Positions 1-10,624 of a stretch of DNA of 64,000 bases are shown in pieces. The notes beneath the pieces are model-generated. The model was not told the DNA's origin and made no database searches. It saw only the letters and a list, made by a program, of their open reading frames with translations. Position numbers and translations under genes: made by a program. Origin of the DNA: Chrysaora quinquecirrha (Eukaryota; Cnidaria; Scyphozoa; Semaeostomeae; Pelagiidae); the NCBI GenBank assembly GCA_014526335.1, contig JACTAT010000052.1:1689001-1753000 (forward strand), in the 5' to 3' direction. How positions within the stretch are numbered: position 1 is the stretch's first letter; each line of letters begins with the position of its first letter.

Positions 1-682
1 GCTTCAGACATTTTCTTTTTTGGTTTTGATTCAGCTGACGAAGCTCTAAATAAATATAAAAAGGTTTATACCATAATAGGTCTTATACACAAATTATTCT
101 GCAAAGATAGTAGAATCCGTACTCTGTTTAAAGGTTTTTTGACAATTTCGTATCCAACATTGAAGAAAGATTCTAATAAATTTAGGCTTTCCATGAAAGT
201 TTCTTTCTTTTATGCACTTTCAAAGCTAGAATCTTTTGAAATCTTGACTACATTGTCAAATGAATGAATACAAATTTGAATAAAAAAATGAAATAGAACA
301 TCATTTGTTACTTACGTTTTCTTTGCTCTTTGCAACTAAAACAAAATGAAGCAATACATTATTTGTTTATAAATGAAAAACAACTGGTATGCAAACAAGG
401 TGAACATACGTTAACTGCCTTTGATTTGTACAGGTAAAAACAACAACAAATTGGGACATAATGAACTAAGGAGGAATCTATATCCAGATTTGTGTTTTTG
501 AACAGCAGTCAATTTATAAAATGAAGCAGGATGACCAACGAGTGTCAGAAAAAAGGGTTTTTAATATTTTCTTTTTGCTTCTCATATGAGACCGTACTCA
601 TTATACATATGACATCCAGACCAGGGGTAAAGTTTTAAGTCAACTGAGTAGCCTTAGGCTAGTAGTAGACTTAGACTTGGAG

Positions 683-859
683 GTACTGTGGCGTCATGGT
701 GTAATCCAGCTGACTCGTGGTATCAGAAGCTCAGTGTGGTCAGGGTTTCGAGCCCAGCCACAGTAGCAACACAGCCAGGGTCAAGGTCTTGATTATTTAA
801 CCTACTACTGAGATCCTAGCGACTGGTGCTAAAACACCATTTCACCTTCACCTTCACTT
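683..859 (+). repeat. tRNA-derived SINE, family 1, copy 1
   Basis: The segment starts like a tRNA gene (GTGGCGTCATGGTG), has a B-box-like GGGTTTCGAGCCC and ends in a TTCACC simple repeat. The same order, including the CTACTACTGA block and the TTCACC tail, recurs inverted at 35291-35450, with a shorter copy at 27231-27326. A tail-only fragment lies near 14380-14415. It sits in an intron of the left-edge gene. Confidence 0.7.
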
Positions 860-909
860 AAAATGGCAACTTTATGACAGGAAAACAAACAAAACATAAA
901 AAGAATTAC

Positions 910-3228
910 CAAAGGGACATCATCATCATCATCTTCTTCATCCTGTTTAACTTCGGTTTTCACAGTTGGTAACTATGAGAGATCATGGAAATTAAGTTTT
1001 TTTTAAAATTTCATCACATGATTCAGATTAATACCAGATAGATCTAATATATTTATGGCTATGCTAATAGATGATTCTGCAAATGATGGCGTTGGGGGCA
1101 TTTGAAAATAATGCATGGCTTTAAAGAAGGGAATTCTTATAGAATCATGTGGCCTATTGCAGTTTAGGCTCTAGTTCATGAACTTAGGGGCTCTGAAGCA
1201 AAGGGGCCTCCCAGCAAAACCCAGTTTGCTTTATCACCCTGCATAAAGCCCCATCTTGCTAAATTCCTAGTGGGTCCCAATCATCTCTGGTTACACCACA
1301 GAATGCAATGCATCTTGCCAGCAAAATGCCTCCTACTGCAATCTTTTACATCATGCTCTACTTGAAATTGAAATTGGCAGACTGCAAACAAGATAGAAAC
1401 AGATGATGGTTATGGTATTTGAATGAGCAATTCGACATTCTGACATATTGTGACAAGACTCACAGGTTTCTTGACCAATGTTGGTGACTTCATTGTTTTT
1501 TGAGGACTTGTTGGTTCTGCTTTAACTTTCAATGGTGATGAAACTTTGCCATTCATTTTTGAACTATCAGAGACAGGTTTTGGTGTGCTTGTGGACTTAG
1601 GTTTTGAAACATGACCAGTGCTACAATAGATTAGTGAATCAAACTGAATACAAGCAAGGGATTAATAATTGACAAGAACTAATAGATAAGTGAAGGCAGA
1701 CAATCAACAAAGGCAAAGAATCAGTTGCTACATACCTGCTCTTGCCCTGAGCAGCATGGCTTACTGCAGAAGGCTTTCCATGTTGCCCATCCATTTTTGG
1801 TTTTTTAGCTCCTATAGTATAAAGATATAAGAGATGTATTTTGTAATGTTATTACCTAACCCTAAATTGTTTTATCTATAAATCACCTCAGTAAAAATCT
1901 TTCGAATTCACAAGGTATCAAGTTTTCATTGCAAAAATTGTGTAAAGCACCAAAAATATAGTCTAGGTGCAAAGTTTTACTATCTCAGTGCTTGTATTAT
2001 CGATTTTAGGTGTGTTCAAAGTTACTGATTTTATAAGGGCTTAGACCCCATTTACACTATGCCATTTCTAAACGAAAATGTTACGAAGTCATACCGGATT
2101 AGCCTTCCGTTTACACTGAAACATTTTCCTAACTGGCATTAAAAAAGGTATGATTTGAAAACGGTACGATCGTTTCAGTGTAAACTGGTGAAAACGTAAT
2201 GATCTTGATTTAAGAATTGCTAAACTGTTGGCTGTCTACCAAAATGATCTATTAAACCAAAAATATTCTAAAGAAAGAAAAGCATTATGCTTAATTAAGA
2301 AGAGTTTCTTAATTTCCCAAAAATAAAACTTTTGGAGGATAGCCATTCATTGCTCATTCTGATTCCACGGGGGTTTCCTTGCACGTGGGGCTTCCCCTGA
2401 GGTACCTATTGTTCAACTGGAATAAATTAGCATAAATTAAGAAAATCCTCAAACAGTCTGACTGAAAGAAAGTAAGCACGAGAGGCACACTAATTTTTTG
2501 CTATAATTTTTCAAGATAAATACCTACAGAATTATTTCATGAAATTGAAATTTATAGCGCCGATAAATTTTTGGATCTGATCTTAGTTACTACAATTACA
2601 TTTCATACTTTTGGGACGTTTAGAGAGTGGTCTATAATGGCTGACCTATTATTTTTGGTTTCGAAAATGAATGACTCCTTACATAAAATGTCTTACCACT
2701 AGTTCCATGATTAGTAATTTTCTTCTTTTCTTTTATAACATTATTGGCCTGCAACTGAAAATTCAAGATAATTTTAATTCTTTGTGTTCGTCTGGTCTCA
2801 GAATGAAGAAATTTCAGAGTGATCGCCAACCGCCAATAAAGCCGAAAAGATAAAGACGGAGAAGCAAAAACGAAATCAAACGCCATAAATCCGTAATTCC
2901 TACCTTCCCAACGAGATCGATTTCTTTTCTTTTTACTGAATGTCTCACCTTGAAGCAAAAATTCAAAATTATATATAAAATCAAGGATAACTTTATCAAA
3001 TTTTGCACGATTTGTGAAGCAAACGGCTAAGACTTCATCGAGAACAAGCCGAGGCCGACTTCTCTCGTCTCATCGTGAACGGATCAAGAAAGCATTGTTG
3101 AAACACGTTCTTAGGCCTTATTTCAGCCTAAACATTTTAGATAAATCACAAAGCTTGTCACAAATACGAGTTTTCAAATCATTTACCTCAGTTTCCTGAG
3201 AAGATTTCGATCCCGATTCACCATTCAT
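910..3228 (-). CDS. Unidentified Lys-rich/acidic nuclear-type protein, 5' exons (partial)
   Basis: I do not recognise this gene. Minus-strand exons with GT/AG borders and matching phases are read at 3228-3187 (start MNGESGSKSSQETE), possibly 2948-2904, then 2754-2697, 1811-1736, 1620-1464 and 972-910. The phases chain without a stop (0-0, 0-0, 0-1, 1-2, 2-0, 0-0). The protein is low in complexity: Lys/Ser/Pro-rich with repeated VKAEP/VKTEV-type segments, ending in an acidic run followed by VPL. Such tails occur in chromatin and DNA-topology proteins; the N-terminal linker of topoisomerase I is one possibility, but no catalytic domain lies in the window. A further exon may begin at about 45 and run off the left edge (Lys-rich). 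The 2948-2904 exon is the weakest, because its acceptor also looks like a donor and another frame there reads KKKRNRSRWE. Confidence 0.55.
2100..2190. repeat. Inverted repeat with TTTACACTGAAAC arms
   Basis: CCGTTTACACTGAAAC near 2107 is mirrored by GTTTCAGTGTAAACTGG near 2173 with about 50 bp between. Similar TTTACACT-containing sequence occurs near 50025-50095. This looks like part of a small DNA transposon inside an intron of the left-edge gene. Ends and target duplication were not resolved. Confidence 0.45.
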
Positions 3229-3789
3229 TTTGTTCCTCTCTGTGAGTTTTCTTCGACAAAAAAAACTAAGTGTGGAAACTGCAAAAATTTCTAAGTCCAC
3301 CTTTGCTTGGGATGACAAAGACTGCTTTCTTCATGAAACGATTGTTATCAATTTGCCCATCTGCGCATGCTCGATAATCAATGACGCAGACATAGCAGGT
3401 CACATGGTCACGAACAAAAAGGGTGGGGAAGTCAAAAGTAGGGGAAAAGTAAACGCCCAACCTTTGGGGGGCTGCCTAAGTACCCTTGCACAATCAAGTA
3501 TCCCCAAAACTACCTAAGTTGAAACATAAAAAGCTTTTTGCACTGAACGTGAAGTATGATACGCCTGACAGTTACTTTTGCAATCTTGTGAATCTGACGT
3601 ACTCTCAATTTTTTTGTAGCAAGATTGCATCTTGCATTCTTATTCTTATGTCAGCTAAGAATAAGTTGTGCAAAATTCGACGGTTCGCATTTGATTAGTA
3701 TATCTTCCAGCTCTTTGGTTTATACCGAGGTTTTCGAATCTTATACAAGCTTCATAAGTAGTATTGCCATTGCAAGCAAAGTGAGAATA
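3229..3789. other. Upstream region of the left-edge gene
   Basis: This is 5' flanking sequence of the minus-strand gene. No TATA box or other exact promoter element could be assigned. Short open frames are present on both strands but lack splice or family support. Confidence 0.35.
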
Positions 3790-4110
3790 CTTAGTATAAT
3801 TTGGGTACCGGTATGTGCCGCCCATATGGGTGGGTTTTTGGCCCTGAAATCCTCTAAACATGGGTATGATTTTAACAAATCCTCATAAACAAAAGTGGGT
3901 GGCAAATTGAAGAAAAGTCGAAAGTTCCATTTTTATTCGGTCAGAAAAGTTGCAAAATCGCGTCAAAGATGTTCGTAGTACAATATCAAGCAATAAATAG
4001 GTCTAGAAAGTCTTATTATTCTCATATTCCGCTTATTTTTACTCATAAAATAGGGTCTGTTTCTGCAAAGGTTTTTCATTATAAGTGGGTGGGTCCCTCC
4101 TAGGACCCCG
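3790..4110 (-). repeat. Degenerate copy of the poly-G-ended hAT-like miniature element
   Basis: From ACTTAGTATAATTTGGG to CATTATAAGTGGGTGGG this segment is the reverse complement of the element at 6263-6633. Shared blocks include the TTTTTGGCCCTGAAAT region and the AGGGTCTGTTTCTGCAAAGG region. The poly-G terminus is missing at the left end and the right end has diverged, so it is an old, truncated copy. Confidence 0.7.
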
Positions 4111-5095
4111 CTCTCTATAAAAACATTTGCTCCATTTTCTCAGCTGGTATACGAAAACGGGACTATGATCAGAAATTGAATACATTTACTAAACAAAATG
4201 AGTCATGCTTCCATGTGCCTACTGCCTACTGAATTATTAGAATTTCAGCTGCATAAATTAAAGCTGAAGATTACAGTTGCGTGAATAAGAAGGGGGAGGG
4301 ATGAAAGCTTCCCGGTACACCGGTACAGAGCACCCGGTGCACAGTAAGTCAGGCTAAAAATCTACCCGATATGGTACAAACGCAATCTGAAACATGGTAA
4401 ACTTGAAAACTCAAAGCCATAAAATGCGCATGGGTGTAAACAGGTACACTGGTACATTGTCACGAATACAGGTACGCTTGCAAAAAAGCTGTCACCACCA
4501 ACTAAGACTGCAGGTCGACTGTGAAGAAGTCTGTGTTGAAGAACCTTGATTTCATTTATGTTAAAGTAACAAGAGAATCATATAGACTAGGCAAGCATTG
4601 TTTCATCCTAGCGAGTCTATAATCACTGCTGTGGTGGATGGTGGCAGTTTCGGCGTACTGTGGTGGCTATTTGGATAATAATAACTTGTGGCGGGTTACT
4701 ATGCTCGCTGTGGAGGCAGTTTTGGCGTACGGTAATGGATAATCACGGATGTATAGGTTGAAATTCAGAAATGAGAGAAATGGTAGTTTGAAATTCAGGC
4801 AGTTCAATTCCTGAAAAAATTTGAAGATATTCATCAATGTCATCTTGTAAGTATCTCTCGTGGTGAGTATTAATTGTCAATTTTGCTTTCGAACAGAAGC
4901 ATTGAAGTCCAAGAGTCAAAAAAGTAGCGCACGCGCGACAAAGTCTTTCCCACAATTGCCTGAATTCCTTGAAGAAATTCTGTCAGTATAAAGACGGATC
5001 ATCAAATAATTGTTCAGTGTGTGAGTCGGAAGCTGGCGGGATATCCATTCGTAAGCACGTGGTCTGGGGGCCGGATAGTCCCACCCCTTGGCTGA
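4111..5095. other. Intergenic, no gene seen
   Basis: No convincing exon. A short direct repeat (GGCAGTTTCGGCGTAC / GGCAGTTTTGGCGTAC) lies near 4645-4730. Open frames near 4743-5226 are short and overlapping without recognisable domains. Confidence 0.4.
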
Positions 5096-5551
5096 CAGGG
5101 ACGCCGGAGCGATGGTAGGGCAAGGGGGCCAATGGGAACGTAAGGGCAATCGAGAACGATAGCGAGCGAAGCGAGCCGAAAATCTGGGGGGCATCCGGGG
5201 CCACAAGCCGAAAATTTTGTGGCCACGCCCTTTAGATTGGCTTAAAAGCTATCAAAAATGTTTCAACGAATATTAATCATGTTCTTCCACAATATTTTAG
5301 CTATTTCTCCACATGTCCTCATTCCGAATCGCATAAGATCGCATATTGCTTATTTTGAAGTTGCAATTGCCAGTCAATTTTCGTTGCTGTTGTGTTTCTG
5401 ATAAGGGAATGAAGCTATGGCATCGTATTTAACGTTGTGAAAGTAAATTATTGTTTTTCTTGAAAGGGCACTTTTGCCCCAAGATGGGCTTGCCCCCTTA
5501 GGAAAAGGCAAGAGGGGCGCTTGCCCCCGCGCCCCCTCTCCGGCGTCCCTG
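5096..5551. mobile_element. hAT-like miniature element (456 bp)
   Basis: It begins CAGGGACGCCGGAG and ends with the exact reverse complement CTCCGGCGTCCCTG, a perfect 14-bp terminal inverted repeat with the CAGGG start common in hAT elements. It is locally GC-rich. The flanks (GGCTGA on the left, GGCGACAA on the right) are only weakly similar, so the 8-bp target duplication has decayed or the ends are slightly off. No transposase is encoded, so it is non-autonomous. Confidence 0.7.
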
Positions 5552-6262
5552 GGCGACAAAAAAGGCGCCAAATCGAAAAGTTTCTTCACCCTTCTGCTGC
5601 TCCTTGGAGGTGACATCTTCGCTTTGGTTGACTACAACCTTCGCCTCGTTTTCAAATGCCAGTCTCGCAATCAAAATGAATTGGGAAAAAGGTCTATTCA
5701 AGTCTGGTAAATATCTGGCACCATCTTTCTGGGGGCATGCAAGGGGCCCCACCTGGGGTTGCTGCCATAAAATCAAGACTGCCTGAAGATTAAAGCCAAA
5801 GATGGGGGAACAAACTAGAACCCAATAGACTATAATAGTTAAACCGAATAGGCCTGGGGATGGGGAGGGGGTCAACTGTTTTCTATTTTCATGGCTCGTT
5901 TGTTTTTTATCTTCGGATTGATCGATTGTGTTGACCCTGAAATAAGAACTAATTTATATTAAAAAAAGATTCAAAGTTTGACTTGTCTATTAAAAGCTAC
6001 TTACCCACATCAATGAAAGCTAGATCAAATCTTCCATGAGACTACGCTAAAAAATAATTCTGGACTTGGTCAGCTCAGAAAACCCGATTGATAAAAATCA
6101 ATATCTCTATGGATACTTGCGGGCTAGACTTATTACATTCGTCGTAGTCTATGCTCCTCCACACTCCACCACACGCTCCACCACAAACAATCTGGGGTCC
6201 ACACACAGACAGTCCCTCCCCCTCGCTGTAGTTGCTGTTGTTGTTGTTCAGGGCAGCTCAGG

Positions 6263-6633
6263 CCCGGGGGGGTACATGACTTATGAGTGGATGGGGATGT
6301 GCCGTCCAGATTTCGGAAACCCACCCACTTATAATGTAGACCTTTGCAGAAACAGACCCTATTTTATGAGTAAAATAATCGGAATACAAGAATAATAAGA
6401 CTTTCTAGGCCTTATTATTGCGTGATATTATACTACGAACAGCTTTGACGGGATTTTTCCACTTTTCTGACCGAATTAAAGTCAAACTTTCGACTTTTCT
6501 TCAATTTGCTACCCACTTTTATGGGGTTTTGGTTAAAATCATACCCATGTTTAGAGAATTTCAGGGCCAAAAACCCACCCATATGGGGGCACATACCCGT
6601 ACCCAAATTGTACTAAGTACCCCCCCCCCCGGG
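6263..6633. mobile_element. Poly-G-ended hAT-type miniature element (371 bp)
   Basis: The element starts CCCGGGGGGGTAC and ends GTACC followed by a C-run and GGG. It is flanked by a perfect 8-bp target duplication AGCTCAGG (6255-6262 and 6634-6641). An 8-bp duplication with short C/G-rich inverted ends is typical of hAT-superfamily non-autonomous elements. A degenerate inverted copy is at 3790-4110, and a relative with different interior is at 16240-16664. Confidence 0.85.
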
Positions 6634-6641
6634 AGCTCAGG

Positions 6642-8165
6642 ATGAGTACCTGTCAGATCAGATTTTTTTAACTTTTCGTGTCGTGGAACGATTTTTGTAT
6701 TTAAATTTTCAATTTCAATGTGTGCTTGTGACTTGAATTTCTCTTGCTACACTGATTTTTCTGCTGTAAGCGAGTAAACAGTCTTAGCTAAATTTTGTCT
6801 TTTCATCTTAAACTTTCGGTATCCATTTGCGATTCTAAATTTTCGGTTCACTTTGAATTTCTACTTCTAGCACCAAATTTTGTTACACAGCCTCGGTCTC
6901 ATAAAAGATGTTTTCAAAAAAAAGAACAGAAAAAAGTAATGTGGCCAAACATGGTTTCAAACCCAGGACCAGGACCTGGGCCATTAATTCCTCGCCTCGT
7001 TCTCATGAGATAGATATCTAATACTGATTCAATAGTATAAAAGCAACTAATTATCTTGAGTTTGAGTCAGACATCTAGCGCCTGGTGAAGGACAGTATAT
7101 ACCCCCTGTGTACATACAATAGACTAGTAGCTTTTGTTTTGTTAATAAATATTCCCGCTGTATGCTTTATTATTCATTCGTTCGTAGTAAACTAAATAAG
7201 TAAGCAAACAAGAAATCTCTCTGGGTACTCTTCAGGTAACACTGGAAGTATCGTTCTAACCATTTTTATTAGTCTTCTTGCCTCGGGAACCTTTGGGCTC
7301 TCCATACCCAGGTTCGAATACAACTTTGGCAACTTGACTTTTCGTCTGGATAAGCAAGGAGGGGCTCTTGACACTCAAATAACAAAATAATACCAGTAAG
7401 ACCAAGTTATCCTATGTCAAATTAGATAATTCTTACACAAGAGAGAGCAAGAGAAATCACATATTCCATAACCAATGTGTTTAACTTTCTCAAAGCTTCC
7501 GACTTTTCGCTCATATTTTGCTTCACGTGTTAGGGTACCACGCGACTATTTTTGTTAAGTATAAGTTATTTTATATTATCTGTTATTTAGTTACGATATT
7601 TGCCTTTTCTTTCTACAAGTTATTTTTGTTTAGGTATCGGCCTAATTCAACGTTTAGCGCAAAACCTTCTCGCATAACTTAATTCTATGGATCTAAAATT
7701 CTATCCAGCTCGGTGGACCACCGTTCAGAAAAGCTCTTCTCTTCGCCCGCGTTTCTCGGCGCTGCGTGCTGAAGAATAAGTACGCAAAGAGCGAGAGAGA
7801 GAAAAAGACAGACATTATTTCATGTTCTGTATTCACTCTATAATGAACATAAATAAATAGATACTACACAATCGCACACTATAAAGAAAAATATAAAAAA
7901 ATCAAGGTTTAAGCAAAATTAACAACTTAAATACTCGTACAATATTTTAGCAATAGTGATACCAATATTTAAGCAATAGCAAATTACATATAAAAGACCA
8001 AAATTAAATGATTAAACATCTGAATGCAACATTTAAAGTTGATCAATAATTTCCCTTTCAGACACTTACAAACATTGATATGTTTGATTTGTAGTTGCGA
8101 AATTTCGCTAAAATGTCAGGACACAAATTAAATATGTAGTATAAATTTATAAAAGCAATGTTAGG
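6642..8165. other. Intergenic, no gene seen
   Basis: AT-rich sequence without supported exons. A short open frame at 7192-7374 (minus) has no recognisable domain. Confidence 0.4.
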
Positions 8166-8410
8166 CCCTGGTCGAACTATCGAAAGTTGTTAAACTTCGG
8201 AATTTGCTTGCACACAAATATGTGAGATCGTTTGTCCACACAACAAAATGTTGAGCATGGAACATTTTTTTTGCTTCTGACAAGCAAAAACTGCCTTTTG
8301 AAGTTTTCAAAAAGTTGTGCTTTCCAAGCAATGTTATGCAGCGTATTCAAACATTCAATATTTTTTGTAAAACAAATCATAAATGTTTGGAACAGCATTG
8401 GCAGGGACAA
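8166..8410. repeat. Miniature inverted-repeat element, TGCCCTGGC family, copy 1
   Basis: The left end GGCCCTGGTCGAAC and right end GTTTGGAACAGCATTGGCAGGG are roughly inverted. Interior motifs (TGACAAGCAAAA, AGCAATGTT) recur at 36968-37195 and 60928-61195. No open frame of note. Exact ends and target duplication are not settled. Confidence 0.5.
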
Positions 8411-9473
8411 TTTCGTTATGATTAGGAATACCTAACTTGGCTGCTTGCAAATACCTTCCAGTATGCCCTGAAACGTCTTTAAAAAGCAATTTCAGAATCT
8501 TCAACAAATAATGTTTGATAGTTTCACCAGGATCTATCTAGTCAACAACAATAAAAATAAGAATCCAATACAACAATGAAAAGCTTCAACTGAAACTTAA
8601 GTATGCTAACTAAGCAAATAACTAAGCAATGACAGATATTTCAATTTAGATACAAATATGTTTTTATTCTAATAAAAAAAGTTAGCTGTAATACATAGAT
8701 ACAATTTTATTATTCGATTGACTGAATTACAGAAAAGGACAAATCATTGGCTATGGGTCATGAACATGTTACGACAAATGGGTTAAAGAGGATTTTTCCT
8801 GGAAGGGCTGAAAAAGATGTTCTATTATAACTACAGAAAGTTAACCCCAAGGCTGATGTAGGATAATTTTTTTATGCTTTGAAAAAGTGCCCATTGATCC
8901 CAAAAGTGCCTTTCTTCATCAGATTATTCATTTTTCCTACAATGTTAAATTCTAATTGAATGCATTTGATTACAGAAAATGCCCCTTTTCATGGCAAATG
9001 ACACATTTCACGCTCATTTACTCCAATACCCAGCTGGGTAGGTAGTCCAACCAAGTCAATTGTATCTGTCTTTTTTTACGTTTAGACTTTTTTTACGTAA
9101 CTGTTTTGCAATTTGGTAGTCCGGGTTTCCTTTTGAAATGTTTTCGAAAGTACAAACTGTAATCTGTCATTTCCGAGTTCTTGCATTGGAGCCGACACCC
9201 TGCACTGCACAGGAGCATGTAAGCTGTCTGATTTTCCAAACTGGTATTTCAAAGTTCAAGCATTTTAAAATCAACTGCCAAGATAAATGAGTCATGTACA
9301 AAGGATATGAAAAGCTTGAAAAAAGCATATTGTGTAACAATGGGATAAACAGTTGAGCAAGGAGCTATATTCCCATCTTATCTAGCTTAACAGTTGTAAC
9401 TTGTAAGAGCTGACCTCTGAGAAAGAAATATGAAAAACTACAAGACTTTGATACAAACACAGCCAGAGTTAGA

Positions 9474-9770
9474 AGAAAGGTAGAGGAAATGAGCCAGAGT
9501 ATTGTTTTAGTAATAAGACTAGCCCTTGACCGTTATGTCAAACAGATTAACAAGAATCAACTTAAACAAACTTGCTACAATGAAAAAGGAATCGAGGCTG
9601 AAGATCTCTATAACAAAATCAAACTTAGAGGAAAGGAAGAGGAAAGGTAGAGGAAAGGAGTCAGAGTCTTGTATTAGTAATAAGACTAGCCCTTGCCCAT
9701 GATGTCGAACAGATTAACAAGAATCAACTTAAACATACTTGCTGCAATGACAAATGAATCTCGAACTAGG
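9474..9770. repeat. Imperfect tandem duplication, offset about 166 bp
   Basis: A block containing GTAATAAGACTAGCCCTTG and CAGATTAACAAGAATCAACT occurs at about 9474-9600 and again at about 9639-9770. Copies differ at scattered bases. Short frames here shift between copies, so no protein is called. Confidence 0.65.
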
Positions 9771-9834
9771 ATTCTAGGATTCTCGAATCGTTGTACGATG
9801 ATCCTATTTGCAAAAGAAACCAAAGGGTACTTGT

Positions 9835-10409
9835 CTGATAGGGAGATAAGAGTTTGTAAGATTTTTATGAGATTTTGCAAATAGTAAAAAGAAAATTGCC
9901 CTACGCATTTCGCATTTTGTCAAACATTTTGTGGAATCGAGAACTTCCGCTCTCCCTGATGGCGTTCTTAAATGAGGATGTTGAAATTCTAAATTAGTAT
10001 ATTCTTTTCTTCACATTTACAAATTTTCATAATTTAAACTATTCCATTTCCTCTAGGTAAGAAAATGGATGAAAAAGTTTAAGAGAAAACATAAAAATGA
10101 AGCCTAAGGCAATACTAATTTACAAATTAGATGGAGAGGTCAATTTTGTAGGTACATATGTTTTCCTATTAACCAATAGCTCAATTTTAAGTCTGAAGAT
10201 GTACGCTCTCAACGCTACAGATCCAGAGGTCACAGTTCAGAGATCAGATCGCTCTAGTTGCCATAAGTTTGAGTCCTGATCTTTCCATTTTTTCATGTGT
10301 TAACATAAAGGACATCATAAGCCTAGCGGCCAAAGTAGCCATGCCATAAGGGGAGACAATTTCCACTTTTTGGGCATGGCGGATTGCAAAAATGAAGGTT
10401 ATAAGTGCA
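9835..10409 (+). repeat. 575-bp segmental duplication, copy 1
   Basis: This segment matches 15005-15579 with a constant offset of 5170 bp and few substitutions. It includes a tRNA-like part (ACGCTCTCAACGCTACAGAT, then GTTTGAGTCC resembling a B box), so an old SINE lies inside. The 60-residue open frame is present in both copies only because the DNA was copied. Confidence 0.85.
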
Positions 10410-10624
10410 ATCAGAAAGATAATTACAGAAGTTGAAATAAGCTGGTTGCTCCCGAGTGGTTATATTCAATGAAAATTGCACCCTATTGCAAGAAAAGCGC
10501 TTGTATTGACTTGAAGTTAGTCTTTGGAGATAACATATTCACGATTCACATCATTCAATTCACGGCATTCACATCATCGATATAGTCAAAGTTGGTCTCT
10601 CTCTGTCATTTGGCGCCATGACTG

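Noticed and set aside
3014..3199. Basic plus-strand frame (SSRTSRGRLL...)
   Set aside because: It lies in an intron of the minus-strand gene, with no donor or neighbour exon.
10097..10279. 60-residue frame repeated exactly at 15267
   Set aside because: Identity comes from the recent 575-bp duplication; it covers a tRNA-like SINE part and has no coding signature.
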